From Bacteroidota bacterium (lineage in GTDB: Bacteria > Bacteroidota > Ignavibacteria > Tepidaquicellales > Tepidaquicellaceae), in contig JAFDZP010000001.1 in the NCBI GenBank assembly GCA_018266835.1, forward strand, positions 1 to 64,000: DNA of 64,000 nucleotides, given 5' to 3'. The position numbers and the translations under genes were made by a program. Shown here piece by piece: positions 9,428-18,723 of this stretch (position 1 is its first letter; each line of letters opens with the position of its first letter). The notes beneath the pieces are model-generated. The model saw nothing but the letters and a program-made list of their open reading frames with translations. It did no database searches and had not been told where the DNA came from.

Positions 9428-9450
9428 AAAATTGTTTTATAGATTTAAAA

Positions 9451-10173
9451 TTACATTACAATACCGCCGTCAACACAGAGTGTCTGACCTGTGATATATG
9501 ATGCATCATCCGATGCTAAAAATTTTACTACGCTTGCAACTTCCTTTGTGCTCGCAAATCTTTTCATTGGAATGCTTGCCAGATAATTTTTCTTTACTTC
9601 CTCGCTGAGTTTGTCTGTCATTTCAGTTTCAATAAATCCCGGAGCGATTGCATTCACATTAATATTTCTTGAAGCAAGTTCCTTTGCAACAGCTTTTGTA
9701 AAGCCGATAACACCTGCCTTTGAAGCAGAGTAATTTGCCTGTCCCGCATTACCCATTACACCTGAAATGGAAGTGATGTTTACAATCTTACCTGACTTCT
9801 TTCCCATCATGGGACGTGAAACTGCTTTTGTAAAGTTGAATACTCCTTTGAGATTTGTATCAATAACTGCATCCCAATCTTCCTCTGACATTCTCATTAA
9901 CAATCCGTCTTTTGTAATACCGGCATTATTTACAAGTATATCAATCTTGCCAAACTCTTTTACTAAGGCATCCACTAATTCTGATACAGCTTTTATATCA
10001 GAAACATCGCATTTATGATGCTTTATATTTTTTGAGTTGAAGTACTCTTCATCAATTGCATTTTTATATGTAACTATAACCGTAGCTCCGTCATTTAAAA
10101 ATGACTCAGCAATTGCTTTTCCGATTCCTCTTGAACCGCCTGTAACTACTACAACTTTATCTGTGAAATCCAT
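9451..10173 (-). CDS. fabG: 3-oxoacyl-[acyl-carrier-protein] reductase
   Basis: FabG reduces 3-oxoacyl-ACP to 3-hydroxyacyl-ACP with NADPH in fatty-acid elongation. The 240 residues carry TGGSRGIG at 11-18, NNAG at 82-85, and the catalytic Ser135, Tyr148 and Lys152 (NYSASKAG). The C-terminus GQTLCVDGGIVM is typical of FabG rather than of other SDRs. Its ATG overlaps the stop of the DUF3109 gene by one base (TAATG), and fabD is one gene further upstream, so this is a fatty-acid synthesis operon. Confidence 0.94.
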   Translation of the reverse strand: MDFTDKVVVVTGGSRGIGKAIAESFLNDGATVIVTYKNAIDEEYFNSKNIKHHKCDVSDIKAVSELVDALVKEFGKIDILVNNAGITKDGLLMRMSEEDWDAVIDTNLKGVFNFTKAVSRPMMGKKSGKIVNITSISGVMGNAGQANYSASKAGVIGFTKAVAKELASRNINVNAIAPGFIETEMTDKLSEEVKKNYLASIPMKRFASTKEVASVVKFLASDDASYITGQTLCVDGGIVM

Positions 10174-10865
10174 TATTTTGTTTCAGGTAATTTGATTGTG
10201 TATTTAGGGGTGTAATTCTGTTTATAATAGTCTTCAATTTTATTGTACATATCTTCTCCAAGTACATATTTTATTTCCTCTCTTGTTCCGTCAAATGTAG
10301 TCTGTGTGAAATTGTGTTCTTTATCAATTCCGCAATAAGCTAAGTCCTGTGAGTGTTCATCGTCGTATGTCAAAATTTTATTTACTATGGTTACGGGGTA
10401 CATGATACAGTAAGTCGGCTTAATTGCCCACTTATGCATTCCATTTTTAACTGCTGCAACCTGTAAAGAACAATACTGATTCTCGTCATTGAAAACACAT
10501 TTCTCCACACCTTTTGAATCAGTATAAATATTTGAACCTGCTGCATAACCGGAAGGGAAGTCAGCATCTTCAACCACTTCCTCATCGAACCATTGCGACT
10601 CGTCTTTTATCTGGTCAGCGCTCATTACATCTTTAATCATGTCTTTGTGAGCAAGTATGACTTCAGGAAAATGTTTATCCATGTAAACACCTGATTTGCA
10701 GCACTCGCCGAAACAGATTTTCATATCACAGCCTGCAACAAAGCCTTGTGTAAAAATAGAAGTGTTAACTTTCTGTCCGTCAAATTCTACAACTTCGTCT
10801 CCGTTTGTTATCTCATATTCGTGAGTAGTACCTGAGGCAATTTTATCTTCTGAATTGTGTTCCAA
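10173..10865 (-). CDS. DUF3109-family cysteine-rich protein
   Basis: A 230-residue soluble protein with eight cysteines in an arrangement seen in the DUF3109/YkgJ-like group: C46, C51, C55-C56 (CFGECC), C123, C132, C153 and C178. Members are thought to bind zinc or an iron-sulfur cluster; function is not established. It sits between fabD (four bases between genes) and fabG (one-base overlap), so it is translated with the fatty-acid synthesis genes. The first 45 residues, before the first Cys, form a short beta-rich segment. Confidence 0.85.
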   Translation of the reverse strand: MEHNSEDKIASGTTHEYEITNGDEVVEFDGQKVNTSIFTQGFVAGCDMKICFGECCKSGVYMDKHFPEVILAHKDMIKDVMSADQIKDESQWFDEEVVEDADFPSGYAAGSNIYTDSKGVEKCVFNDENQYCSLQVAAVKNGMHKWAIKPTYCIMYPVTIVNKILTYDDEHSQDLAYCGIDKEHNFTQTTFDGTREEIKYVLGEDMYNKIEDYYKQNYTPKYTIKLPETK

Positions 10866-10869
10866 ATTA

Positions 10870-11799
10870 TTATTTTAAGTTTTCTAAATTATCAAGATCT
10901 TCCGCAGTTGAAATGTTGAAACATTTAACTGACGGATCAATTTTTTTAACTAAACCTGTTAAAACTTTTCCTGAACCAATTTCATAGAACATAGTCGCTC
11001 CAGCATGTACCATATTTCTTATACAGGTCTCCCATTTAACCGATGACATTAATTGTCTATAAAGAGCATTTTTAATTTTATCTTTATTTTCAAACGGCTC
11101 GGCTTCTACATTGCAGAATACAGGAATCTTTGCATTACTAAAATTTGTAGTATTGATTGCAAGTCTAAGCTCTTCTGCTGATGTAAGCATTAAGTTTGAG
11201 TGGAACGCTCCGCTCACTTCAAGCTCCTTTACCATTCTTGCGCCGTATTCCTCTTTTGCAATTTTCATTGCGCGGTGAACTGCTTCAACATCGCCTGAAA
11301 TAACAATCTGTCCCGGAGAATTATAATTAGCGGGCTGTACAATTTTTCCTTCGCCTGCTTTATCACAGACTTCTGTTACTTTGGTATCATCTAATCCTAT
11401 AATAGCTGCCATAGTGCCGGGCTGCTGAACTCCCGAGTTCTTCATAAGCTCACCTCTTTTTTTCACAAGTCTTAGTCCGTCTTCGAATGAAAACGATTCA
11501 GCGTAAGCGTTTGCAGTGTACTCACCGAGTGAATGCCCTGCAGTAACATCTGCTTTGATTTTATCTCCGATTAATCGTGTTAAAATATATGAGTGAACGT
11601 AAAGTGCGGGTTGTGTAATGTGTGTTTCTTTAAGAACGTCTGCAGGTCCTTCAAAGCATAGATTTGAAAGATGAAATCCCATAATCTCATCAGCCTTATG
11701 ATAAAGCTCATTTGCCAAAGCATGTTTTTCAAACAGATCTTTTCCCATTCCAACTGCCTGGGAGCCCTGTCCCGGAAATATAAAAGCAATTTTACTCAA
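10870..11799 (-). CDS. fabD: Malonyl-CoA:ACP transacylase
   Basis: FabD moves malonyl groups from CoA to acyl-carrier protein. The 309-residue product shows FPGQGSQAVGMG at 8-19, the nucleophile elbow GHSLGEY with Ser90, and the catalytic His200 in SGAFHS. The C-terminal EIGSGKVLTGLVKK is also typical. It is the first gene of fabD-DUF3109-fabG. The promoter should lie in the 186-base gap shared with the divergent protease gene at 11986. Confidence 0.95.
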   Translation of the reverse strand: MSKIAFIFPGQGSQAVGMGKDLFEKHALANELYHKADEIMGFHLSNLCFEGPADVLKETHITQPALYVHSYILTRLIGDKIKADVTAGHSLGEYTANAYAESFSFEDGLRLVKKRGELMKNSGVQQPGTMAAIIGLDDTKVTEVCDKAGEGKIVQPANYNSPGQIVISGDVEAVHRAMKIAKEEYGARMVKELEVSGAFHSNLMLTSAEELRLAINTTNFSNAKIPVFCNVEAEPFENKDKIKNALYRQLMSSVKWETCIRNMVHAGATMFYEIGSGKVLTGLVKKIDPSVKCFNISTAEDLDNLENLK

Positions 11800-11985
11800 T
11801 GTTTCGTCTTCTTAAATTCTATAAAAAACTGATTGTTTTGAAAGTTAGTCATTATGTAAAAGACATTCAATTTAAGATATTTTCCCATGTCATAAGGAAA
11901 AATCTTACATTTTAAAATAAATAGTTGTAAATTATTATATCTAAACACCCAGTCAGAATATTTTAAACAAATAAAACTAAATGAA

Positions 11986-14922
11986 ATGAAAACCACTATT
12001 TCTCATTTCAGGATAGTTCTGTTTGCTTTAGGATTCTTGGCGTTCTCATCTTTAACATATTCACAAATCAGTTCGCCCGGAACACCCCTCAGCATTCTAA
12101 GAAATCTTGAAAGAAATAATATAGAACAAAAAATAATGCCTGGCTTCGATATGGAAGAAGTAAAGAGGCAGGATAAGATTGAATCAGCAATGAAGGATAT
12201 TCCGTTCAGGTTTGGTTATGGCTATTCAGTCAACATTGGACTAACAAATGCCGGTACTTGGAATACTTTAGCCGATGGAAGCAAAGTGTGGAGAGTAGAA
12301 ATTACATCTGCAGGTGCCTTCGGATTAAATTTTATTTACAATAAATTCTATATGCCAAAGGGATGTAAGTTTTTTGTATACAGTCAGGATAGAACAATGA
12401 TATTGGGTGCATTTGACGAAAACAACAATATACCTGAAAGAATGTTCTCAACCGCTCCTGTAAAAGGAGAAACAGTTGTTCTTGAATTAAATGTGCCCGC
12501 CGGAGTATCTGAAACTCCTGAACTGAATGTCTCATCTGTTGTTCACGAATACAAAGATATTTTCAGATTTATGAAGGCGTTCACCGATGATTTCGGAACA
12601 TCAGGTTCGTGCGAAATAAACGTGAACTGCCCGCTAGGTGATCCTTGGAAAAAGCAATCCCGTTCAGTTGCTATGGTATTATTATCTGACGGTACCAGAT
12701 GGTGCTCGGGTTCTTTATTAAATAATACAAGAAATGACGGAACACCATTTTTTATGTCAGCAAACCACTGTCTTTCCGGTTCTACTACAACATGGATTTT
12801 CATGTTCAAATATGAAAGTCCGAACTGCTCAATAATTGATGGTCCTACAAATTTTACAATCACTGGCGCTACATTGCTTGCAAATAATGCTGCATCTGAT
12901 TTTGCTTTGATGAAATTATCAAGCAAACCGCCATCTTCTTATAATGTATATTATGCAGGTTGGAACAGAGCAGATGTCGGCGCAACTTCAGGCGCAGGTA
13001 TCCATCACCCTGACGGAGATATCAAAAAGATATCTTTCAGTTTAGTTCCATACACAAGTGATACATGGTCAGGCACTCCTGCTAATTCACACTGGAAAGT
13101 AAACTGGTCAGCAATTAACGGTAATACTGCAGTTACAGAAGGCGGTTCCTCAGGTTCACCAATGTATGACCAGAATCAGAGATTCATCGGTCAGCTTCAT
13201 GGCGGACCTTCTGCCTGCGGAGCATCTCAGCTCTGGGATTTCTATGGAAAGTTCTCAATGTCATGGGATTACGGTTCGACTTCATCAACAAGAGTGAAAG
13301 ACTGGTTAGACTCAGCTAATACAGGAGTAACAGTATTGGATGGATATGATCCGTTCGGAACTGCCCTAAGCGCATTCAATTTACAAACTCCAACTGCCGG
13401 AGCAAGAATAGTAACTATCGGCGGTTCAAATGTCCCTGTAACAATTACGTGGGATACTGCATCACAGGGAATTAATTATAGATTTATATTTGGAAATGTT
13501 GTTACTCCAAGAAGAATTTCTATTTCGGCTTCATCCAATAGCATTACCACAACACTTGGAGCATTAGATGCAATGCTTGCATCGGCAGGATTTACCAATA
13601 ACGGAACAGCTTCAGACTCACTCGTTGGTCAATGGGATATCTGGGCTTATAAAAATCCGGGCTCGCCGGGAGCTGACTCTATCAAGTCAACTAACGGGCC
13701 GAGGGCAATTACATTCAGAAGACAGCAAACTACAATTTCTGCTTTCAATTTAGTATCTCCTGCTACAGGATTTAGAATTGTAACTAATCCGATAGATCCA
13801 ACCCCTATTAATATAATATGGAATAAATCCGGCAACGGAGGCGCAGCTTATAAATGGTTGTTTAAAACAGGAGCCTCATATTCTGATCCTGCTACAATCA
13901 GATTAACTTCTAATAATCTTGGATACGATACAGTTTTATCTTTCAGAACTTCTCAGGCAGATTCTCTGCTGGCTTCTTTTGGTCTTGCACCCGGGGATTC
14001 AGTTGTCGGTTACTGGAGAGTCAGAGCTTATGCTACAGATTCTATAAATTCAACTGGACCTGACAGACAAATTACATTAAGAAGAGCAAGCCTTCTTCCA
14101 TTGTATCAGGATTTCACTGATGCTGCTTTCCCGCCGGCTTTCTGGACACTTACCGGAACAGGTACTCAATACTGGACAAGAGCTACTGTTAGTGGTTATG
14201 GTCATGGAACAGCTTCCGCAAAGTATGACTTCTGGACTGCAACTGCGACGACAGGTTCGCAGACATTGGTATCAAACCAATTTCCACCTGTAACTGCAGG
14301 AAGCAATTATTTGAGGTTCAATTATGCGGCTGCATATTATTCAGCTACGGCAATTGATTCATGCGTTGTTGAAACATCAACGGATAACGGAACGACCTGG
14401 ACAAGATTAATAGGAATGTATCAGTCAACATCCTTGTCATCAGGGGTAAATTCTTCCTCTATAATGTCAACTGTTTCATCAACTTCGTCATTCACACCGA
14501 CAAATACTCAATGGGCAACTAAAGTTTACACAATGCCTATCGGTACAAATAAAGTAAGATTCAACGCCAAAAGCGCATACGGAAACAATTTATATATTGA
14601 TGATATCATAGCGGGAGTAGCAACGGGTATTGGCGGAACTCCGTTAACACTTACACCTGATAAATATGAAATATCTCAGAATTATCCGAATCCGTTTAAC
14701 CCGACTACAAAAATAAACTTCTCATTACCTAAGCAGGGCTTTGTGACTTTGAAGGTTTATGATGTTCTTGGAAAGATGGTAGCAAAGTTGGTAAGCGAAG
14801 TAAAACCTGCAGGTGTTTACTCAGTGGATTTCAACGCAAATACACTTGCCAGCGGAATTTACTTCTATAGAATTGAATCGTTAGACTTCGTTGAAACAAA
14901 ACGAATGATGCTTATTAAGTAG
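11986..14922 (+). CDS. Secreted trypsin-like (lysyl endopeptidase-type) serine protease with T9SS sorting domain
   Basis: A 978-residue exported protein. After the signal peptide and a beta-rich pro-region (to about 195) comes a chymotrypsin-fold domain with the triad visible as SANHC (His), SDFALMKL (Asp) and EGGSSGSPM (Ser), resembling Achromobacter-type lysyl endopeptidases; paired cysteines in SCEINVNC and RWCSG support an extracellular fold. Residues about 460-580 and 585-702 are two tandem copies of a module also found in the partial gene at 1-1865. About 703-880 looks like a choice-of-anchor-J/MAM-type jelly roll, and the end is a sorting domain starting QNYPNPFNPTTKI and ending KRMMLIK. 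It likely crosses the outer membrane by T9SS. Cleavage specificity is inferred only. Confidence 0.9.
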   Translation: MKTTISHFRIVLFALGFLAFSSLTYSQISSPGTPLSILRNLERNNIEQKIMPGFDMEEVKRQDKIESAMKDIPFRFGYGYSVNIGLTNAGTWNTLADGSKVWRVEITSAGAFGLNFIYNKFYMPKGCKFFVYSQDRTMILGAFDENNNIPERMFSTAPVKGETVVLELNVPAGVSETPELNVSSVVHEYKDIFRFMKAFTDDFGTSGSCEINVNCPLGDPWKKQSRSVAMVLLSDGTRWCSGSLLNNTRNDGTPFFMSANHCLSGSTTTWIFMFKYESPNCSIIDGPTNFTITGATLLANNAASDFALMKLSSKPPSSYNVYYAGWNRADVGATSGAGIHHPDGDIKKISFSLVPYTSDTWSGTPANSHWKVNWSAINGNTAVTEGGSSGSPMYDQNQRFIGQLHGGPSACGASQLWDFYGKFSMSWDYGSTSSTRVKDWLDSANTGVTVLDGYDPFGTALSAFNLQTPTAGARIVTIGGSNVPVTITWDTASQGINYRFIFGNVVTPRRISISASSNSITTTLGALDAMLASAGFTNNGTASDSLVGQWDIWAYKNPGSPGADSIKSTNGPRAITFRRQQTTISAFNLVSPATGFRIVTNPIDPTPINIIWNKSGNGGAAYKWLFKTGASYSDPATIRLTSNNLGYDTVLSFRTSQADSLLASFGLAPGDSVVGYWRVRAYATDSINSTGPDRQITLRRASLLPLYQDFTDAAFPPAFWTLTGTGTQYWTRATVSGYGHGTASAKYDFWTATATTGSQTLVSNQFPPVTAGSNYLRFNYAAAYYSATAIDSCVVETSTDNGTTWTRLIGMYQSTSLSSGVNSSSIMSTVSSTSSFTPTNTQWATKVYTMPIGTNKVRFNAKSAYGNNLYIDDIIAGVATGIGGTPLTLTPDKYEISQNYPNPFNPTTKINFSLPKQGFVTLKVYDVLGKMVAKLVSEVKPAGVYSVDFNANTLASGIYFYRIESLDFVETKRMMLIK

Positions 14923-14956
14923 TTCTTAGATATAGTTAAGAGTTGTTAATAAATTC

Positions 14957-14990
14957 AAAGCCCGGCGATTGTAAAATCATCGGGCTTTTT
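14957..14990 (+). terminator. Terminator after the protease gene
   Basis: AAAGCCCG at 14957-14964 pairs with CGGGCTTT at 14981-14988, with an extra GAT/ATC pairing inside, and the stem runs into a T tract. It stands 35 bases after the protease stop. Confidence 0.85.
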
Positions 14991-15006
14991 ATTTAGAGTA
15001 AATGTT

Positions 15007-15040
15007 CCCCTCCTTTTCAAGGAGGGGTTAGGGGTGGTTA
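15007..15040. repeat. Palindromic intergenic element (CCCCTCCTT hairpin)
   Basis: CCCCTCCTT at 15007-15015 pairs perfectly with AAGGAGGGG at 15019-15027, followed by TTAGGGGTGGTTA. The G-rich tail after the hairpin has the look of a dispersed genomic repeat rather than a terminator, because there is no T run. Only one copy lies in this window. Confidence 0.55.
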
Positions 15041-15134
15041 TCCTTTCTCAAATTTAAATTTTATTTAACCGATGAAATTCGTAATTTCTGAAATTCAATA
15101 AATTTCTCAACATTTTATTTTATAATAAAACACT

Positions 15135-17093
15135 ATGAGCTCATCAGAACAAAACATTACGTCTTTATCAACAGAAAAAAGATTATTCAAGCCGAAGAAA
15201 GCATTCTCCGAGCAGGCTCACATAAAATCATTTGACCAGTATAAAAAAATGTATGCGCAGTCTATTAAGAATCCTGAAAAATTCTGGGGCAAAGCTGCTG
15301 AAGAACTACACTGGTTTAAAAAATGGAAAAAGGTTTTGAAATGGAAAGCCCCTCACTCAGAATGGTTCGTAGGCGGCAAATTGAATCTTTCTTATAACTG
15401 TCTTGATATACATGTTGAGAACGGAAGAAAAAACAAAGTTGCTTTGTTCTTCGAAGGTGAGCCCGGTGATACAGCAACATATACATACGGTCAATTATTA
15501 AATGAAGTAAAGAAATTTGCAAACGTTTTAAAATATAATAATGTAAAGAAAGGCGACAGGGTAGTAATCTATATGCCTATGATTCCTGAAGCCGTAATTG
15601 CAATGCTTGCTTGCGCAAGAATTGGCGCAGTGCATTCAGTTATCTTTGGCGGATTTGCGGCTCATGCATTAGTCGATAGAATAAACGATGCAGAAGCATG
15701 TATGGTTATCACTGCCGACGGTGCTAACAGAAGAGGGCAGCTTGTTGAGCTAAAGAAAAACGTTGATGAAGCTATGCCGAAATGCCCGACAATTAAGAAT
15801 TGTATAGCAGTAAAAAGAACGGGAACTCCAATCGGATGGAATGACCTGCTTGATAAATGGTATCACGTTGAAATGGACGCAGTTGATAATAACTGTCCTG
15901 CTGAAAAACTCGATTCAGAACATCCACTCTATATATTGTATACCAGCGGAACTACAGGTAAACCAAAGGGAATTTTACATACTACAGGAGGATATTCTGT
16001 TCAAACTTATCTTACTTCCAAATATGTTTTCGATTTAAAAGACGATGATATCTACTGGTGTACTGCCGATATCGGCTGGGTAACGGGACACAGTTATGTT
16101 GTTTACGGTCCTTTGCAAAACGGTTCAACAGTTTTAATATACGAAGGAGCACCCAATTATCCCGAGCCTGATAGATTCTGGAAGCTTATTGATAAATACA
16201 AAGTAACAATTTTCTATACAGCGCCTACAGCTATCCGAGCATTTATTAAATGGGGAACTCACTGGGTAGATAAATATAAACTCGATTCTCTTAGACTGCT
16301 TGGAACAGTAGGGGAGCCTATTAATCCTGAAGCATGGATGTGGTATAACAAAGTTATCGGTAAGGAGAAATGTCCTATTGTTGATACATGGTGGCAGACG
16401 GAAACGGGAGCTATCATGGTCTCGCCAATTCCGGGTGCAACTTCAACGAAGCCGGGAAGCGGAACGTTGCCTTTCTTCGGAATCGATATTGAAGTACTGG
16501 ATAAAGATGGCAAGAAAGTAGCTGCTAACCAGGGCGGTCTGCTTGTAATCCGCAAGCCATGGCCTTCAATGCTCAGAACAATTTACAGAGATGATGAGAG
16601 ATATCAAAAACAATACTGGAGCGAGTTTGAAGGAATGTACTTTACAGGTGACGGAGCACGTAGAGATAAGGACGGATACTTTTGGGTCATGGGTAGAGTT
16701 GACGACGTACTAAACGTAAGCGGTCACAGACTCGGCACTGCTGAAATCGAATCTGCATTAGTAGCACATGTTAAAGTCGCAGAGGCTGCAGTAGTCGGCA
16801 AGCCGGATGAAATGAAGGGCAGCTCAGTATTTGCATTCGTCACACTTGAAGGCAGCCACACACCAAGTGATGAATTGAAGACAGAACTTAAAGCATGGGT
16901 AGCGAAGGAAATCGGCGCCCTTGCAAGACCTGATGAAATAAGATTTACAGACGCATTGCCAAAAACCCGCAGCGGAAAAATTATGAGAAGACTTTTAAGA
17001 GAGCTCGCCGCCGGCGGAAGCGTAACAGGCGACGTAACTACTCTTGAAGACTTTGCAGTACTTGAAAAATTGAGAGAGGGCGAAGAGGAGTAG
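15135..17093 (+). CDS. acs: Acetyl-CoA synthetase (AMP-forming)
   Basis: Acs activates acetate to acetyl-CoA through acetyl-AMP. The 652 residues match the usual size. Visible motifs are the P-loop-like [11 protein letters not shown] near 269-279, WWQTETG, the hinge region [16 protein letters not shown], and [11 protein letters not shown] with Lys615, the position equivalent to the lysine whose acetylation switches the enzyme off in other bacteria. Terminators lie on both sides, so it is a one-gene unit. No acetyltransferase or deacetylase lies nearby. Confidence 0.96.
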   Translation: MSSSEQNITSLSTEKRLFKPKKAFSEQAHIKSFDQYKKMYAQSIKNPEKFWGKAAEELHWFKKWKKVLKWKAPHSEWFVGGKLNLSYNCLDIHVENGRKNKVALFFEGEPGDTATYTYGQLLNEVKKFANVLKYNNVKKGDRVVIYMPMIPEAVIAMLACARIGAVHSVIFGGFAAHALVDRINDAEACMVITADGANRRGQLVELKKNVDEAMPKCPTIKNCIAVKRTGTPIGWNDLLDKWYHVEMDAVDNNCPAEKLDSEHPLYILYTSGTTGKPKGILHTTGGYSVQTYLTSKYVFDLKDDDIYWCTADIGWVTGHSYVVYGPLQNGSTVLIYEGAPNYPEPDRFWKLIDKYKVTIFYTAPTAIRAFIKWGTHWVDKYKLDSLRLLGTVGEPINPEAWMWYNKVIGKEKCPIVDTWWQTETGAIMVSPIPGATSTKPGSGTLPFFGIDIEVLDKDGKKVAANQGGLLVIRKPWPSMLRTIYRDDERYQKQYWSEFEGMYFTGDGARRDKDGYFWVMGRVDDVLNVSGHRLGTAEIESALVAHVKVAEAAVVGKPDEMKGSSVFAFVTLEGSHTPSDELKTELKAWVAKEIGALARPDEIRFTDALPKTRSGKIMRRLLRELAAGGSVTGDVTTLEDFAVLEKLREGEEE

Positions 17094-17131
17094 TTTTAAA
17101 ATTAAGAATTTAGAGTTATGAATTAAGAATT

Positions 17132-17167
17132 ACCTGATCACATACAACGTGATCAGGTTTTTTATTT
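17132..17167 (+). terminator. Terminator between acs and the convergent lipoprotein gene
   Basis: ACCTGATCAC at 17132-17141 pairs perfectly with 17149-17158 and is followed by TTTTTTATTT. It lies between two convergent genes; the T run favours use by acs on the plus strand. Confidence 0.88.
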
Positions 17168-17171
17168 ATAT

Positions 17172-18233
17172 TCAATTCCTTACATAATTTCCTCTGACCA
17201 GCCTTCCACCCACGTTATAATAATAAAAATAAAACGTATTATCTTTATAATCACTTGCTGTGATGTAGCCCGTTGTTGTTCCGTAACCAATTCCTTCAGG
17301 AAAGTTTTCTTGCTTTTTCAAAATATTTCTATCCCATGCATAAACTGAAAATATTGAATTACTGTCATTCAATATCATTACAAATTTATTTCGTGATTCA
17401 CCTGTAACGTGCCAAATTCTATCGAGAGTAGATTCAGTATTAAAAGTATAAAAATCTGTCCAGTCGTTTTCAGTAAAATATGAGAAAATATTTTCATTAT
17501 TCAATGTTCTTACTTTTATTAAATCGTTCTCTAATCTGTACTGAGTTATATGCATTTCAATAGGTTCTCTTCGTAAAAAATTAACTCCTTCATTGGTGAT
17601 TTTATAAATATCGTTTCCTGAACCGGGTGACGAATTCGCATAAAGATAAAGATTCCCCTGTGATTTAAAGATTGTTCCCGGTGTACTGTTCAAAGAATAA
17701 GAAGTTACTATTCCATTATCGAACAAGTAAAGCTTATTCTGTTGATACAGCATAAAGTAAAACTTCCCGGGTGATACAGTATATAAAACAACGTTATATC
17801 CAAAGAGAGAAGAGTCCTGAAAGTTTACCTTTGTAAAAACTCCGTTATTATAAATTTTGAACTGAGGAATCTTATAGCCGTTAACAACCGGCGATTTATA
17901 TCCGCTCATTACAAAATAATTTGCATCATAAAAATTAGTTGCATTGCAGCTGAATGTCGTATCCGTATTTGAGAGGTCAGTTGTGACGCCATCTTTTATT
18001 TGATAAACATGCCCCAGTGTTTCTATAAATGCTGTATGTGAATCTCCAGCTGCCATTCTTATAATAGTATCATGAGGAACATACATTGTTGTAAAGTTAT
18101 AAATATTACTATTCCTGAAAGGTGAGGAATCAACCGGCATATCTGATTTGCATCCAAAGAAACAGAATGAAGTAATGCCGATAAAAAGTGAGACAATGAA
18201 ATACTTAATGATTGATTCAAATAAGAGTTTCAT
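17172..18233 (-). CDS. Lipoprotein with beta-rich (propeller-like) body, unknown function
   Basis: The 353 residues begin with a signal peptide and lipobox (FFGC, Cys at 28), so the protein is a predicted lipoprotein. The body consists of repeated short aromatic strands with loops such as KFYFMLYQQNKLYLFDNG and NDIYKITNEGVNFL, consistent with a beta-propeller, but no Asp-box or kelch consensus is clear. I do not recognise a family. It stands alone, with an AT-rich 490-base gap upstream and a terminator downstream. Confidence 0.78.
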   Translation of the reverse strand: MKLLFESIIKYFIVSLFIGITSFCFFGCKSDMPVDSSPFRNSNIYNFTTMYVPHDTIIRMAAGDSHTAFIETLGHVYQIKDGVTTDLSNTDTTFSCNATNFYDANYFVMSGYKSPVVNGYKIPQFKIYNNGVFTKVNFQDSSLFGYNVVLYTVSPGKFYFMLYQQNKLYLFDNGIVTSYSLNSTPGTIFKSQGNLYLYANSSPGSGNDIYKITNEGVNFLRREPIEMHITQYRLENDLIKVRTLNNENIFSYFTENDWTDFYTFNTESTLDRIWHVTGESRNKFVMILNDSNSIFSVYAWDRNILKKQENFPEGIGYGTTTGYITASDYKDNTFYFYYYNVGGRLVRGNYVRN

Positions 18234-18723
18234 AGGATTGGGTTAAATTATGAAATTGCTTTTCCATTTAAATTGAAAAACAAAAGCAATAAAATTTTAT
18301 CCTATATACTTACTTGATTTAGATTTGTATCATTAATTTAATTAATATTTATTTAAAATCAAACTAAAAATTCTGTAACCTTATTCCGTATTTTAAAGTA
18401 AATGAAATCGACTTTTTGAAAAATAAATTAGCCTATTTAATTCTTCAAATATTATATCATTTAAACCATCTCACAAACAGAAAAAATTGTCGGGAGTATT
18501 TTTAAAATTTACACTGATGATTTAGAATTCTTAAAGTAAAAATTGTTAATCTAACTTCATTTTAAGTGATGTTAAAATAAATTCCATATACCTTATTCTT
18601 TGCATTGATAATATTGGTATTAACTTAGTATGCACAATTTTAAAAAACAATAATCACTTACCATTCGTAATCGCATTTAAAATACAAAGCACGTTTTTTA
18701 ATTTTAAAAAACGAAAATCAGCT
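18234..18723. other. 490-base AT-rich intergenic region between divergent genes
   Basis: No gene or RNA is recognisable. It separates the minus-strand lipoprotein from the plus-strand secreted protein at 18724 and so must hold two promoters. Immediately before the latter gene a near-palindrome, CGTTTTTTAA at 18692-18701 and TTAAAAAACG at 18704-18713 around two bases, ends ten bases from the start codon; it could be an operator or a leader hairpin. Confidence 0.4.
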
